From contig JAQISU010000179.1 in the NCBI GenBank assembly GCA_029339505.1, positions 8,548,501 to 8,612,500 of the forward strand: a stretch of 64,000 nucleotides of DNA, written 5' to 3'. The notes under the pieces were generated by a model. The model had not been told where the DNA came from. It saw only the letters and a program-made list of their open reading frames with translations, and ran no database searches. The translations under genes and the position numbers were made by a program. This DNA is from Unio delphinus (lineage: Eukaryota > Mollusca > Bivalvia > Unionida > Unionidae). How positions within the stretch are numbered: position 1 is the stretch's first letter; each line of letters starts with the position of its first letter. Below, piece after piece: positions 39,271 to 64,000 of the stretch.

Positions 39271-39367
39271 GTTGTAACAAAAAGGTCCTTACAGTTTTAC
39301 ATATGAAAGTGATTCCAATACTTCTAATTGGATTTTGTTCTAGAACAACGATAGTTTGTAGGTTATG

Positions 39368-39785
39368 CACACACACATACACACACGCACACACCCACAT
39401 GTCCTCTATATGCGACAAGCGATGTGAAGCAGGGATAAATTTTTAAGGTTTGGTTACTCATAACATTCACTCACACAAAAGCAAAAGTTGATAATTGTTT
39501 GAATACTAAAACCAAAAAAATAGTTAATTAATTAGTTTTATAACATCAAAAATGAAGAAAAAATTATCATGACGCCACATTAGGTCACGTTGAGGTTATG
39601 TAATAATTAAAGATAACTTTTTTGAGAGCATTGTACGGACCCGAATTAAGTTAAATGATTTGATGCAAGTCCAGTCTGTGTCAGAACATGATTTGTTTTC
39701 TGAAAATAATTGACCGGTTTTCAGAAAATTTAATGCATGCATAAGAAAGTAAAAGATACCCAGTCAAACATGTGAACAACAATTC
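39368..39785. other. block differing from copy A
   Basis: After GGTTATGCA, copy B has a CA-rich stretch and about 360 bp of unrecognised AT-rich sequence. Copy A has the CT array there. Homology returns at CGCAGAACGTGAAACAG. Confidence 0.75.
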
Positions 39786-40322
39786 GCAGAACGTGAAACA
39801 GAGAAATGAAAGTAGATCGAAGCAAAATATTAAAACGAAAGTATATCGAAAGTAGAAACACAGAGGGACTGTTAGGGGTGCATTTTGGTTAATTTATGTT
39901 GCTTAATAAAGATGTATAGGTACACCTTTCGTTATCTTAAGAAAGTTCTTGTTTTAAAGTAGGGAAATAAGATATTGCTATTACAGTAATAGTGTCTTTG
40001 GGTAGAACAGGATTAGTAGGGTGGGGTAATTACCTATTGTTATTAAGGGAACAGTGGCAGTGGGGGGTGGGGGGGGTCGACGAGTAGTTAGGTGGGATAA
40101 TATAATTCTGCCCTCAAAGTAAAAGTGTTTGTTTATGGTACGGTAGTAGTAGGTTGTGTTAATTAATATACTTCTTTAAAATAATAGCGACGGTGGAATG
40201 TATGGGAGTAATTAGCTGCATGGGTTAATAATATAATGCCCTTAAAACAATACGGTTGCTGGGTGGTACGGGTGTTGGTGGGTGGGACAATAGTATAATG
40301 GTATTAAAGTAATTACGTTGGT

Positions 40323-40555
40323 TGTTGTAGGGTTTAACGCCATTTGCGGCACATTATAGGCTATACATGGCGGCCAGTATTATTGGTGGAGGAAGAATCC
40401 GGGAAGAACCACCGACCCACGATAAGTTACTGGCAAGCTTTCTCACATAACTACATTAGCCTAATCTTAGACTCGAACCCACGCAGACAGAGGTGAGATG
40501 GCAGTGAACCGTAACGGAGAGTGCTTTAGACCACTCGGCCACTCGGGGCCCTTTA
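40323..40555 (-). mobile_element. tRNA-derived SINE (copy B)
   Basis: Orthologous to 19432-19664. The left target duplication has one change (AATTACGTTGGT); the right is AATTGCGTTGGT. Confidence 0.88.
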
Positions 40556-40567
40556 AATTGCGTTGGT

Positions 40568-42860
40568 GGGTGCCGCGGACGTTTTAATGCACTTATTCTA
40601 CTGACGTAATTAAAAGTAATTTTAAAAATTCAAACATACTCTGGGGGCTGTTGGAATGTTTTCATTACCATAGCAAATTAGGAGAGTATGCATTGGAGGG
40701 CAATGAAGGGTCTCTGCTTACATTTTCTTTTGAAATCAGGTGGTCCTAATAAACTTAATATATACTATTATGATTGCAAGGTTGACACTAACGGTAAAGT
40801 CTGATACGTATTAGTCGTGAAGAATATTTCTGGAGTCCTGGAAAGAAACAATACTGCGACCATTCCAACTTGAACGGGTGAAGTATAAATTTTATGTTAA
40901 TTCTTTATTATTTTCTTGAACTCACTGGATGACCATGCTGACAAAAGTCCACATGTATCATTCCTTCATGGGTACATAAGAACTCTCTCCCCATCATACA
41001 TAAATCAATGAACCACATAAAATATTTTAAGTGAAATTTTAGTATGTTAAGCCTTGCGGAAAAAGAGAAGGGACATAACATGGACATGTATATGTCTATC
41101 TGAATATAGGTACAAATATATGTTTATTTTACTTACTTTTGCAATGGTAGTTTCTGTCTAGAAATCAGAACTAGAATTAAAAGGAGATTTGGATAATTAA
41201 AACTGGATAGTCTTGCGAAATCTATAACAATCAGACGTTTGGTTAACATTCACTTGAGTGGAACCTCAAGGCCATATTTAATCACTTAAAATCCAGTTTA
41301 TATTATATTATACAAAATATTATTATTATTATTATTATTTTACATACATTTATTAGCATTAAAGATCATTGGTAGTTAGTTACCTACCATCAAAAATTAA
41401 TACAGCCAATTATTAAACTGGTAAATGTTCTATATTCATGTACTAGTATTATTGTTTGGAAAGTATTACGTCACTAATCTTATTTATTGTTCATGATATG
41501 TGCTTTCTCAACTGATACAGCTTATCAGTATAATAATAAATTATTGACGAATAACCTTTTAGGATAACACTATATTGGAAAGGGCAGATGGAAATCAAGT
41601 ATCTTTTGTCTAGCCCAGTACACCCATTTATGAGCGTTATGTACAGGCAGTCAAAAAGGTTTGAATATGTACTGAAGTAGTGACACGACCAAGCCATTTG
41701 CAGAAAACTGATATGATTTTATGTAACTCCAAAGAGCAATTAGAGCATTCTCAACAAATAAGGGACACAACTCTTATCCTTATTTTATTAATAGTGACCT
41801 AGTTTTCTTTTCTTTATATCAGAGACCCAGGAATGACAACATTACCTGGCCCTTTGACCCCATTGCCTCAAACAGTGACACTTGACAGATTCTAACATGC
41901 AGACGTCCTTGAAGTGAAATTTTCAAAACGTTTACCTACAGTATATTATGTACATCGATGACTGCTATTTGTTAAAGTCAAGAATTATCAGCTTTTCTGA
42001 TTTGTATCTTTGTATAAGACTTTAATACGCACGGTTAGTATTAATGCATTTTACGAAGTCAGATACTTGTTGCCTACCCTAGCTTGGCGGATGTGGATGG
42101 GTATACAGCAAATAAATGATGTTTGACAGTCATACACATATAATGAGCGTGACACATAATGTAACTAGAAACCCATATCAAGTAAGGCGTTTTATAATTT
42201 AAGACCAGAATAGCTATAAAACCTATTTTCACTGCCAATATCGATTTGACCAAATATATCATTAAGCAAACACTAAAATATTCATGTTCCTATACCGCTG
42301 CATCATATCCCCGATAAAGCAGGTCTGCACCAAAGCCCACTATTATATAGCTTCCGTGTTTTTCTTATTTAACTTTTGTTTCATTTCGTATGAAACGCCA
42401 TTGATTCACATGACATGACATGATACTTTTGAGTGTGGTTACTCTGCAAAGAAGCTGACAATTCTCTATGCTTGCAAATTCAATTATACATTGTAAAATA
42501 TATAAACATGCTTACCTGTGTAAGTTGATGACTTATTAGACACGAGTATAGTGCTGCCCTCGCATTTGATACGACTGCTCCGGATATCAATTTTGTGACA
42601 CAGAGGCTCATCAAGGGCTTAAACATCATTATCATACAGATGTTGAAAATTCGTTGTATAGATATTATAGTGGTAGTGTGTCATAGTTTTGGATATAAGG
42701 GGATGTTTGTGGGGTTTACTGATATTGAAGGTATATGAATGTATGCGGAATCCAGCTCGAATTTTTCATGGTACATTTAGAACAGCATACTTTCGGTGCT
42801 TGTAACAATACTTCTCGGTTTGATGATGATGAGAAGGTGGATAGCCATAACAATGAAGGC

Positions 42861-42861
<1 letters not shown>
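40568..42861. other. noncoding right part of block B
   Basis: Collinear with 19.68-22.0 kb. Short ATT run near 41317-41340. No gene recognised. Confidence 0.5.

Positions 42862-42911
<50 letters not shown>
42862..42911. repeat. (GAT)n microsatellite
   Basis: About 16 GAT units; the A counterpart is interrupted and shorter. Confidence 0.95.
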
Positions 42912-43204
42912 ATTCACGGTGAGCGCATATTCTCTCACTCAACTCCATTTATGATTAAAATCCTTTAAGGCAAAACTTAGGCTCAAAATTATATTCTGCT
43001 GACCATCGAAATTAACAGAAGTGAGGTAAAATAGAAAACTATTTTCTAAAAATCCTAATATTTTCTCTACAATCTTTAATATAGTTTAACATCCCCTAAT
43101 TAGCAAAACTATGCACCTCTATCACTATAATATTCTATAAAACGCTAACAGTAAAGTGTTAGGAGAGACAAACGGTCGGAGTAAACATATACCATACACA
43201 CGAT

Positions 43205-43465
43205 CACTTATTATCTCAGATACAACGCTAATAGTGTTCACATACTATATCTCAGATACAACGCTAATAGTGTTCACATACTATATCTCAGATACAACGC
43301 TAATAGTGTTCACATACTATATCTCAGATACAACGCTAATAGTGTTTACATACTATATCTCAGATACAACGCTCATAGTGTTCACATACTATATCTCAGA
43401 TACAACGCTAATAGTGTTCACATACTATATCTCAGATACAACGCTAATAGTGTTCATATACTATC
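43205..43465. repeat. 36-bp minisatellite, about 7 copies (copy B)
   Basis: Same unit as 22300-22470 with about three more copies. Confidence 0.93.
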
Positions 43466-43728
43466 CACACAATCATACTATAGCTCTCCCACTACATACT
43501 CAAACACAATATCATGAGAGAAGAGTGGAGTAGAGGTTAAGTATTAGTTGAGAAAGACAAAATATATATAAAGACATTGCAAAAAATAAAAAAAAAATGC
43601 ATATTGCCATTAATTGAGCAGTATCTCTGTTCCTGGGATAACTGGGTAGCTTAGAAAAAGAACCTTTGGGGTTGTCAACCAAAGAAGTTAAACACATATC
43701 CCACTGCTTCATTCTTTTTCTTCTTAAG

Positions 43729-43875
43729 GTTATATCTGATGCTAGTTCTAAGAACAATGTACTTCCGAAACGCCTTTGCCGTTCAATGCATTCATCTCTT
43801 TTAAATAGTAATGTCTGTGAACTTAGTGATGGTGAATTATTAATTCGCATACATAAAAAAAGGCTGGATCAAATG
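43729..43875 (+). other. isolated candidate coding exon
   Basis: TTCTTCTTAAG acceptor-like site, 49 open codons of ordinary composition (contains NVLPKRLCRSMHSSLLNSN and CELSDGELLIRIHKKRLDQM), then ATG followed by GTATGT as donor; phase 0 at both ends. It lies 100 bp right of block B. No partner exons or family recognised. Confidence 0.3.
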
Positions 43876-44029
43876 GTATGTTTGAAAGTACGTCGATAAT
43901 TTAACGTTTCTAAACAGCTGGACTTGTTTTTCAGAATACATTACCTTAGCCCAGTGTTTTCTATCTTAAGATACGTAACATGTATCTTACATTCTGTATG
44001 GAAAGGAGTAGTAGAAGTAATGTCGGACA

Positions 44030-44034
<5 letters not shown>

Positions 44035-44102
<68 letters not shown>
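44035..44102. repeat. (ACT)n then (AAT)n compound microsatellite
   Basis: About eight ACT units, then about 13 AAT units. Confidence 0.95.
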
Positions 44103-44279
44103 TGGACTGAATACAGCGTCTAATCTTTAGAATCAATATGACGTCAACAGTACAAAAACAAACAAGTTAAAGTTACAAATAAAACAATCTGACAATAATG
44201 AAGGAGGTAAACATTATTAATTCTTTACCTGTCTTAGAGACTAAGATCTATCGGTAAATAGTTACACAGGCAGCTTTGG

Positions 44280-44854
44280 CACGCAAAAAGAACGATGTCT
44301 TCGTTGTAACAGTGGGAACAATACAAATGCGAGTGTCGGAAGAAATGCGAACGTTTCTAGATGGGGTATACACATGTAAAAGATCAGATAGGCATATTGA
44401 CTGGAGCAAGTCAACGAAATTTAGCATACGTGAGCGGATGTTTTGTTTGATTCTGGATTGAACTGGTATCCAATGAAGGTTGCATAGCAGGATGGAGGTT
44501 TTCTCAGCTTTTCCTACTCAGAGGACAATCATTGCAGCCGTGCTTTGAACGTTTTGAAAAATTTATGTTGTATATACTGAGACGATCCAGGTATAACTGA
44601 ATTATAGTTGTCCAGTTCCGTAAGGTCTAAGGAACTCACGAGTGTTTGAATTGCATTAATAGAAAACAAATTGTGAATGGAGTTGATGAGTCTGAGATCT
44701 GACTGTTGGTATTGCTGATACGTATTTTTTGAGGTAAAGGATATGAATGAGAAGTCCATATGTGGTGATCAGGATGGCATCAGATTTATATTCATTTTTG
44801 TTGCAGCTCGTTACATGTCATCCATGACTTCACGAAAGAAATGCACGCCTTGGA

Positions 44855-44941
<87 letters not shown>

Positions 44942-46050
44942 AAGAGAATGGGGCCGATAATAGAGCCTTGAAGAACATATAAAAATGGAGATGAACTGGA
45001 CTGGAATGTTTTACCATTTACGAACAAACATTACCTTTTTGACTAAGTCGGACTTGAGACATAATAAGGTTATATCGCGAATACAAAATATATGCTGGTG
45101 ACGATGATGTAATATAACATGACCTGTTTTGTGAAATGTAACAGTTAAGTCAAGGAGGATGACGACTGTAATCTTTCAAAAGCAGAGACAGGTCGGTAAC
45201 TACTCTGATAATGTCAGCTTTAGTACTATGGTTAGTGCGATATTTATAATGTACGTAGGGGAAAAATACTACCTGAATTCAGAAGACGTACAGGATGGGA
45301 TAGAACAACTTTTTAGATGAATGGATGGTTGGCAAAATGATGTTAATTATCTTTAAATATGTAAGATTAATACCTGTGTCTTCAACAGAGGCTTTACAAT
45401 AATGGGAATCCACTGAATAAGAAAGAGGTATTGATACCATCGGTCAGTGAAATCGATATTGAATCTAAGCACTTTAGCAGCAATGATGTCGGATTCGAAT
45501 CAAGTTCACATGACACTTGGACGCTCTTTACCACAACTGTATGCGTCAAATCCATAGAGAAAGGTTCAATGCTGTATAATAAATGTATGGTGTATTAACA
45601 CTCTTATCTCTATTGTATTGAACTCTGTCATGGAAGACATTTGCAAAATAGTTCAGAAGGTCGACCAGAGGTCATTGGAAGTGGCGTACATTTATTTTTT
45701 GATATTACTTTGTTCATAATCTCGAGAGTTCATGGCAGCTTTAACCTTTGATGATCTTAGTACTGCAGTAGTCTGATTTTGCTGGATGAACTATGTGATA
45801 TTCGTCTTAGTGTGCTTCATAGATCTGCTTCTGAATAGTGAAACAGGTTTGAAAAACATATCATCTCAGCCTCAAATCATTCTCATTTAACATAGTGAAG
45901 CTCGTCCCTAACACTTTGGAATTGATACTCTGCACTTGTTTGCTGGGATGTGGTCAAACAATAAAGCAAGCAATTGCCCAGTTGTTCTGCTATTAGAGGT
46001 AACGAAGTTGTTCGGTTTCTTTGGATTGTATGTATTATTTCAGTTATCGT
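44280..46050 (-). mobile_element. heavily decayed LINE, same family as 4.4-6.0 kb
   Basis: Nucleotide similarity to 4440-5990 is visible in ATGTCATCCATGACTTCAC and GAGGCTTTACAAT. Minus-strand pieces such as SSLDLTELDNYNSVIPGSSQ match the RT C-terminal region. The right end reaches the linker between endonuclease and RT (near 45.9 kb). Many stops and a TA array at 44858-44938 interrupt it. Confidence 0.75.
44858..44938. repeat. (AT)n inside LINE relic
   Basis: About 80 bp of pure TA. Confidence 0.97.
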
Positions 46051-46778
46051 TACCTAGTCCAAAAAAAAATATGACTGAATCTCATTTTGTAGAGGTTTCA
46101 TAGCCTCCTAGAATATGGAAATTCATTAATTAATTATATCGGGCAATTTGTGATTGAAGCTAGTCATTTGTTATTGAATCTATATGACCTCTTACATGGC
46201 CCATCTCAAAGTGTTACCGGCACTAATCTTGCAATAATTATGGCAAATTCACAACGTTTGGCAGTCACATCAAGGTTTCACTAAAACACTTTGTAATATA
46301 TCAAATAGAGTATGGAAATGTGATAATCAAAGTATCGGCACATTATGGACAGTGTTTAAAAGCCATACCTAATTAACCTTAATTGGCCTCAATTGAATGG
46401 TCATCATATATGCATGAGATTCAACCAGACTCAGTGCATAGTTACAATGAAGCAAAAACAATTATCATCAGTCATCTGACATTAATTTCGATCTGAAATG
46501 TTCACGAATGAATATGTACATATGTGTTTGAAGATATATCTGATAAAGTGTCTGCAAAATATCTAAAACATGCAAAAACAATATTTTTTCTAACAAAGAT
46601 ATAAATTATCGAAATAAAGAAGGTTATCATAAGAGTATATCTTGACAATAGAACAAATTTAGATTTCTTCTAACAATAATATCAGTAATAGGCTATAACA
46701 AATAATTCCGTTCTACACCTAGTTATCTGGTCATAATGTTTGGAAGTATCTTGTTATTATCGTTTGTATGCTATAGCT

Positions 46779-48868
<2,090 letters not shown>

Positions 48869-48874
48869 TTTATT
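48869..48874 (-). terminator. polyadenylation signal AATAAA
   Basis: TTTATT on the plus strand is AATAAA on the minus strand, 32 bp past the stop codon of the ten-exon gene. Confidence 0.6.
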
Positions 48875-48906
48875 GATTTCAAAGACGAGATGGAACGTGC
48901 TTTCAG

Positions 48907-59766
<10,860 letters not shown>

Positions 59767-61411
59767 GTGACGTACTTATAAGACAATTGAAGACGTCACT
59801 GACTGTATGTACCTATATTTAATGTAGGTTGAGTGTGACGGTCCTTATTTCAGCGGGGGTCCATCGCTCACCCCTTCTAAATGAGCAAAAACCTTAAATA
59901 CATCGATATTTGATAAATAATTCATTGAAAGTGTAGGCTAGTTTTCTCACCAGTTTATAAATGTTGATATTCGGTGTATCTTCACCTAAACATGAACTGA
60001 AACAGAGTGCAATATTTTATTAATATAAAGCAGATAATGACTAATTCGGATAAAAATTATATCGTTTATTATAAATTGTATAGATCATTGAGAGCTGAAT
60101 CTTAATTTGAACATCGATAAATCTTATTAAAGGATTAGATTTAATTATTCCTACAGCCGGAAAAAAATTAGAAACATCAATAATCAATTAATACATGTTC
60201 ATATCACACCCTGTATATTAATTTCAGAATTCTAACATTTAAAAGAATTAAATTTAAAAAAAAAAAACAATAATATACAACTTCTGGCGGAGGCTTGATA
60301 AACATTGTTGTCGGTTAACAAATGCAATGTAGTAAGTTTTCTAATTATACACGAGCGTACGTTCGATCGTTACGATTCATTTGAAGTTGACATTTTGAAG
60401 GACGTTACAGGAAGTGCTCATACACAACTGTAAACAAAGGCAATGGTGTTTCTTCAAATTAGGTCCTATCTATTTATTCAAAGGCTTGAATAACATATTC
60501 CTCATTTTATACTGCCTAGGTCTATACTGGATATTGACTTTCTAGTAGTTACCTCAGGAAAGGTATTCAGAGAGGTCTAATGTGTAAATGTAAATCAGTT
60601 GTGTGTATGTACGTGCATGTGTATGTACGAATTGGATCGAAATAATTCATATATTACATTAACACAATCCATTGTTATCACTAGCAAATCAAGTTTGCGT
60701 TGGCTCTTAAAAGTAGTATATGACAATCTAAATAGGTATTTATTCAAATGTCCAGATATCTCACAACTCAATACATAATATATCCTGTAAACTTTACAAG
60801 ATATACAATATAGCTTAGAAGACAAAATTGTTCATTGTGCAACACATCATAAGCTTAGATCAGCTGTCTTCAAAATTCCATCACATATCTTGCAGACTTT
60901 ATAATATATTTGTATACTTTCCATTGTATCTTGAGCACTTTATAAGACATTTTGTAGACGTTCTAAAATATCTCGTAGGTTTTCTAATATATCTTGTAGA
61001 CTTGATAGAATATCCAGTACCTTAATCAATATTGTCTGACTTGTTTTGGCTATTACAATTGCACTTTTAAAACACTATTTGATATAGTATGCCGATATAA
61101 TGGCGGTTGTATGCCCTTTATAAGCCACAAAGATGTCTCATTGTGGTCGCTAGCTTATATAACAAGTCGTACCAATCAAACTACCGCGATTCCTCTTAAT
61201 TTCCGGGACACTCCAGGAAAGATGGCCGCCATCATGTTATATGTGCTTGTTGTCTATCTTCGTCTACATTATTGTGTTTCATCATGCCTTGGATGTTCAG
61301 TTCGTATGTGTTTCTTTATCTCCTTGTTTAGGAAACGAGAACAATTAGAATTTTTCTCAGCTGTCTTGTTCCACTGTTAAGACGTCATTTGTTTTTGAAT
61401 AAACCGCCATC
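59767..61411. other. 5' flank of the ten-exon gene and noncoding DNA
   Basis: The first few hundred bases probably hold the 5' UTR and promoter of the minus-strand gene; no motif is certain. From about 60750 to 61025 there are loose repeats containing ATATCTTGTAGACTT. No gene recognised. Confidence 0.45.
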
Positions 61412-62860
61412 AGGTGATTGCCAGTCAACCCGCTTACCCTATGATGGACCCTCATTAATTGCTTTAAATGACCATACCTTGGCTCTTAATACTACATTGT
61501 GCTGAAGACTAAACGAACTGGGATTACATTCATCATTACTTAAATGTAAACGGAAGTGTAAAAAGAAACATTGTTTCAAAGCTCGCCGCCGTAGAAGAGG
61601 AAGAATAATTCCAGTTATCTCCCTTTCGCCCGTAACAGATAAACAATTTAAAATTAGGCCGTTAATTTTTATAACCTGGTGAAAATTCATCTTAAATCGC
61701 CAACCGTTGTGTCAACTGTCCCAGGGATACCACTACGTATTGCATTATTCAACGCACAATCAGTAGGATCACCGGAAAAGCGCACAGAAATGATTAACTT
61801 TATCAACGACCAGAATAACGACGTCTTCTTCCTGACAGAAACATGGCTAAAACATCAGGCGATGATCCCAAGTGCTCGGATTTAACCTCCATCGATTACT
61901 CCATCAAGTCGTTCCCCAGCAACTCTCGCGGAGGTGGAATTGCTGTCATCACAAAGAATGACATGATAAAATGCCTTAAGTACAACACAACCTTCAATAT
62001 CTGCCACACATCGTTTGAACTAGTCCAAACAACACTCACACTGGAATAAAGGTCAGTCTATTTTTTATGTCTCTACCGCCTTCCTCCTAGTAGAAAAACA
62101 AGCTGACTGAATCTCTCTTTTTGGAGCAGTTTCCGAATCTTCCGGAGTATGGACATTCGATAGGTGCCATCCTAATTAAGTTCTTGGAGATTTCAACTTT
62201 CACTTTGATTGTCCGGGAAACCTAAATACATCGTCAAAACTCCTAAATTTCATTCATGTTTTCAACTTTAAAACAGTCAGTTTAACAGTCAGTTAACCAA
62301 CCCACCCATAAACTTGGTCACATTTTAGACTGGTTTCTTCATAGACCTGATGATAATATTCCGCAATCAACTCTTGTATCCCACGAACTTGCATCAGATC
62401 ACCTATGCATTATATGCCATCTTGACATATAAGTCCCTAACCCTCCACCTTTATGTGCTACTAAGAGAAACCTTCGTATGATAAATATAACCAAATTAAT
62501 GCATGACATCCAAGAAAACCTAACAACTTACTTACATCCTACAGCAGAACAACTCGACAACTGCCTGCGTTTATTGCTTGAAAAACATGCCCCCAGCCAC
62601 CAAATGCAGAGTATCAATTTAAAAAAGGTGTTCTCCATGGTGTAGCAGTGTTAGGGACCAGCTTCGCATTACTAAAATACATCGCCGAAAAGCAGAGAGG
62701 CTTTGGCTTTCCACAAGACTCACTATTCATAAGTAAATATATGAAGCCGCTAAGAAGAACGTCACAAACATAGTCCATTTAGCCTAATTATCCCACAACA
62801 GTACTAAGAGCACGGAGAGTTCCAGCTGCAAAGAGCTCTTCGAGATAACTAACAAACTAA
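61412..62860 (+). mobile_element. truncated LINE: 5' region, endonuclease and linker
   Basis: Plus-strand copy of the family at 51559-53325. It starts with the same CTATGATGGACCCTCATTAA, then the basic N-terminal region, the endonuclease start RIALFNAQSVGSPEKRTEMI (61740 onward) with DVFFLTETWL, and after a frameshift the SFPSNSRGGGIAVITKNDMI segment. The linker with LLEKHAPS lies near 62580. It ends before the RT. Confidence 0.88.
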
Positions 62861-63864
62861 TTATCTTATATTATTACTATTTATAGCCCAACATCATTTT
62901 GATTTGTGAAAATATTATAACTATAATCCAATAAAGACTGAAATTATTATACAGTAAAGCCTCAATAGTCCAACTCCTTTTATCCTGAAAGTTTGCTATC
63001 TGAATAAATTTCAATGAGAACAGAAGTCCTAAACATTAATTTGCTATGTTAATCCAGAAAATCTCATGTTCCAGATGTGAAAATCAAAATTGGTATTGGA
63101 AAGTACTATTAATAAAAAAAAAACCACTTGCCTTGATAGTCCAGACTTAATCTTTTAAAAAAAACGAAATTCAAAGAATCATTTTCATCATATATGAAGA
63201 AAAATAAAAGTCGGATCACACAAATTCATCTACGCAAATCTGGATGTGTCGATATCAGAGTGGTACATTAAAGCTATAAATTGATCACGTAATCAAGCGT
63301 GTGGAAATAATCAGCATGACCGTATTGTAACTAGTAATTGTATAAACAATGTTTGTTTTTACTACTTACTGATCGACGTGTTGATTAAATAAACACACTG
63401 GGACTAATTCATCTGCATCTTTGACATAGCATATAGTTAATAAATTATTTACATAATTTGGTTTCTTGTTTACCAATTGCATGTAACAATCACACTTTGT
63501 TGATGACTATATACATATAGCTGATTGATCTAAGCTTTGGGCAGTATAACGCTTCATTTCAGAATAAAAAGTGAAAACAATTATTTGCTCGTACATTAAA
63601 ACTTATCAAATTACTGCATTTACAATAGCGTATTTAAGTCCAAGATAGTACATGTAGTTGTATTAATTATACTTTTTACCTTAAAATTCTTATGGTGACC
63701 CCAATAAGGAAGCGTAATTACGCAGATATACCCACGGACATAAAAAAAAGAATTGTCAGTAATTGTTTAAACTTATATTTATGTAGTGCACGCTGTTCTA
63801 AAGTGTTATATACATATATACTTTATTAGCCATTATTGAATACAGAGCTAGCAAATACATGTAC

Positions 63865-63937
<73 letters not shown>

Positions 63938-64000
63938 CATGATTCAAATATCAAGAAAACTTGATAATCCGGACATTATCACTGGGAACAATGTGTCCAT
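62861..64000. other. noncoding right end
   Basis: Nothing recognised apart from an (AT)n array at 63867-63932. Confidence 0.5.

Noticed and set aside
43156..43533. 125-codon frame
   Set aside because: Mostly the 36-bp minisatellite; the A counterpart is shorter and offset.

Overview
This window is animal nuclear DNA: AT-rich, intron-bearing, and crowded with microsatellites, minisatellites, non-LTR retrotransposon relics and tRNA-derived SINEs. The best guess is a bivalve mollusc. HSPA12-type Hsp70 genes are known to be strongly expanded and tandemly duplicated in bivalves, two near-identical copies sit here, and the SINE tails contain a GGCGTTAAAC-like motif that I associate with mollusc repeats. 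The species cannot be named from the sequence.

Layout. 1-1046 (-): a diverged, open polyubiquitin-like frame cut by the window edge. 1.1-8.9 kb: no clear gene; two minisatellites, GA/GT/AT arrays and a decayed LINE. 8871-22624 and 28734-43626: two copies (A and B) of a ~14-kb block, each with one complete four-exon HSPA12-like gene on the minus strand (616 and 614 aa). 22.6-28.7 kb, between the copies: unique DNA with three plus-strand exons of an S1 (trypsin-like) serine protease. One of its introns is filled by four back-to-back minisatellites, and the exon with the catalytic serine is not found. 43.6-48.9 kb: repeats, another decayed LINE, and one isolated candidate exon. 48.9-59.8 kb (-): a ten-exon gene of 381 codons that I assembled from splice sites and phase. 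I do not recognise the protein. 59.8-64 kb: mostly noncoding, with a LINE 5' fragment at 61.4-62.9 kb.

How the genes relate. The HSPA12 pair and the polyubiquitin relative are both proteostasis-type families, but nothing here shows they work together. The A/B duplication is the main structural event. It carries a shared older SINE with a 12-bp target duplication, a hAT-like MITE present only in B with an intact empty site in A, and repeat arrays that differ in length between copies. The two blocks could be a real recent duplication or two haplotypes wrongly placed in series by the assembler; sequence alone does not decide.

Many long open frames in the window come from tandem repeats whose unit is a multiple of three (24, 27, 36, 48 bp) or from dinucleotide runs. 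They are not genes.
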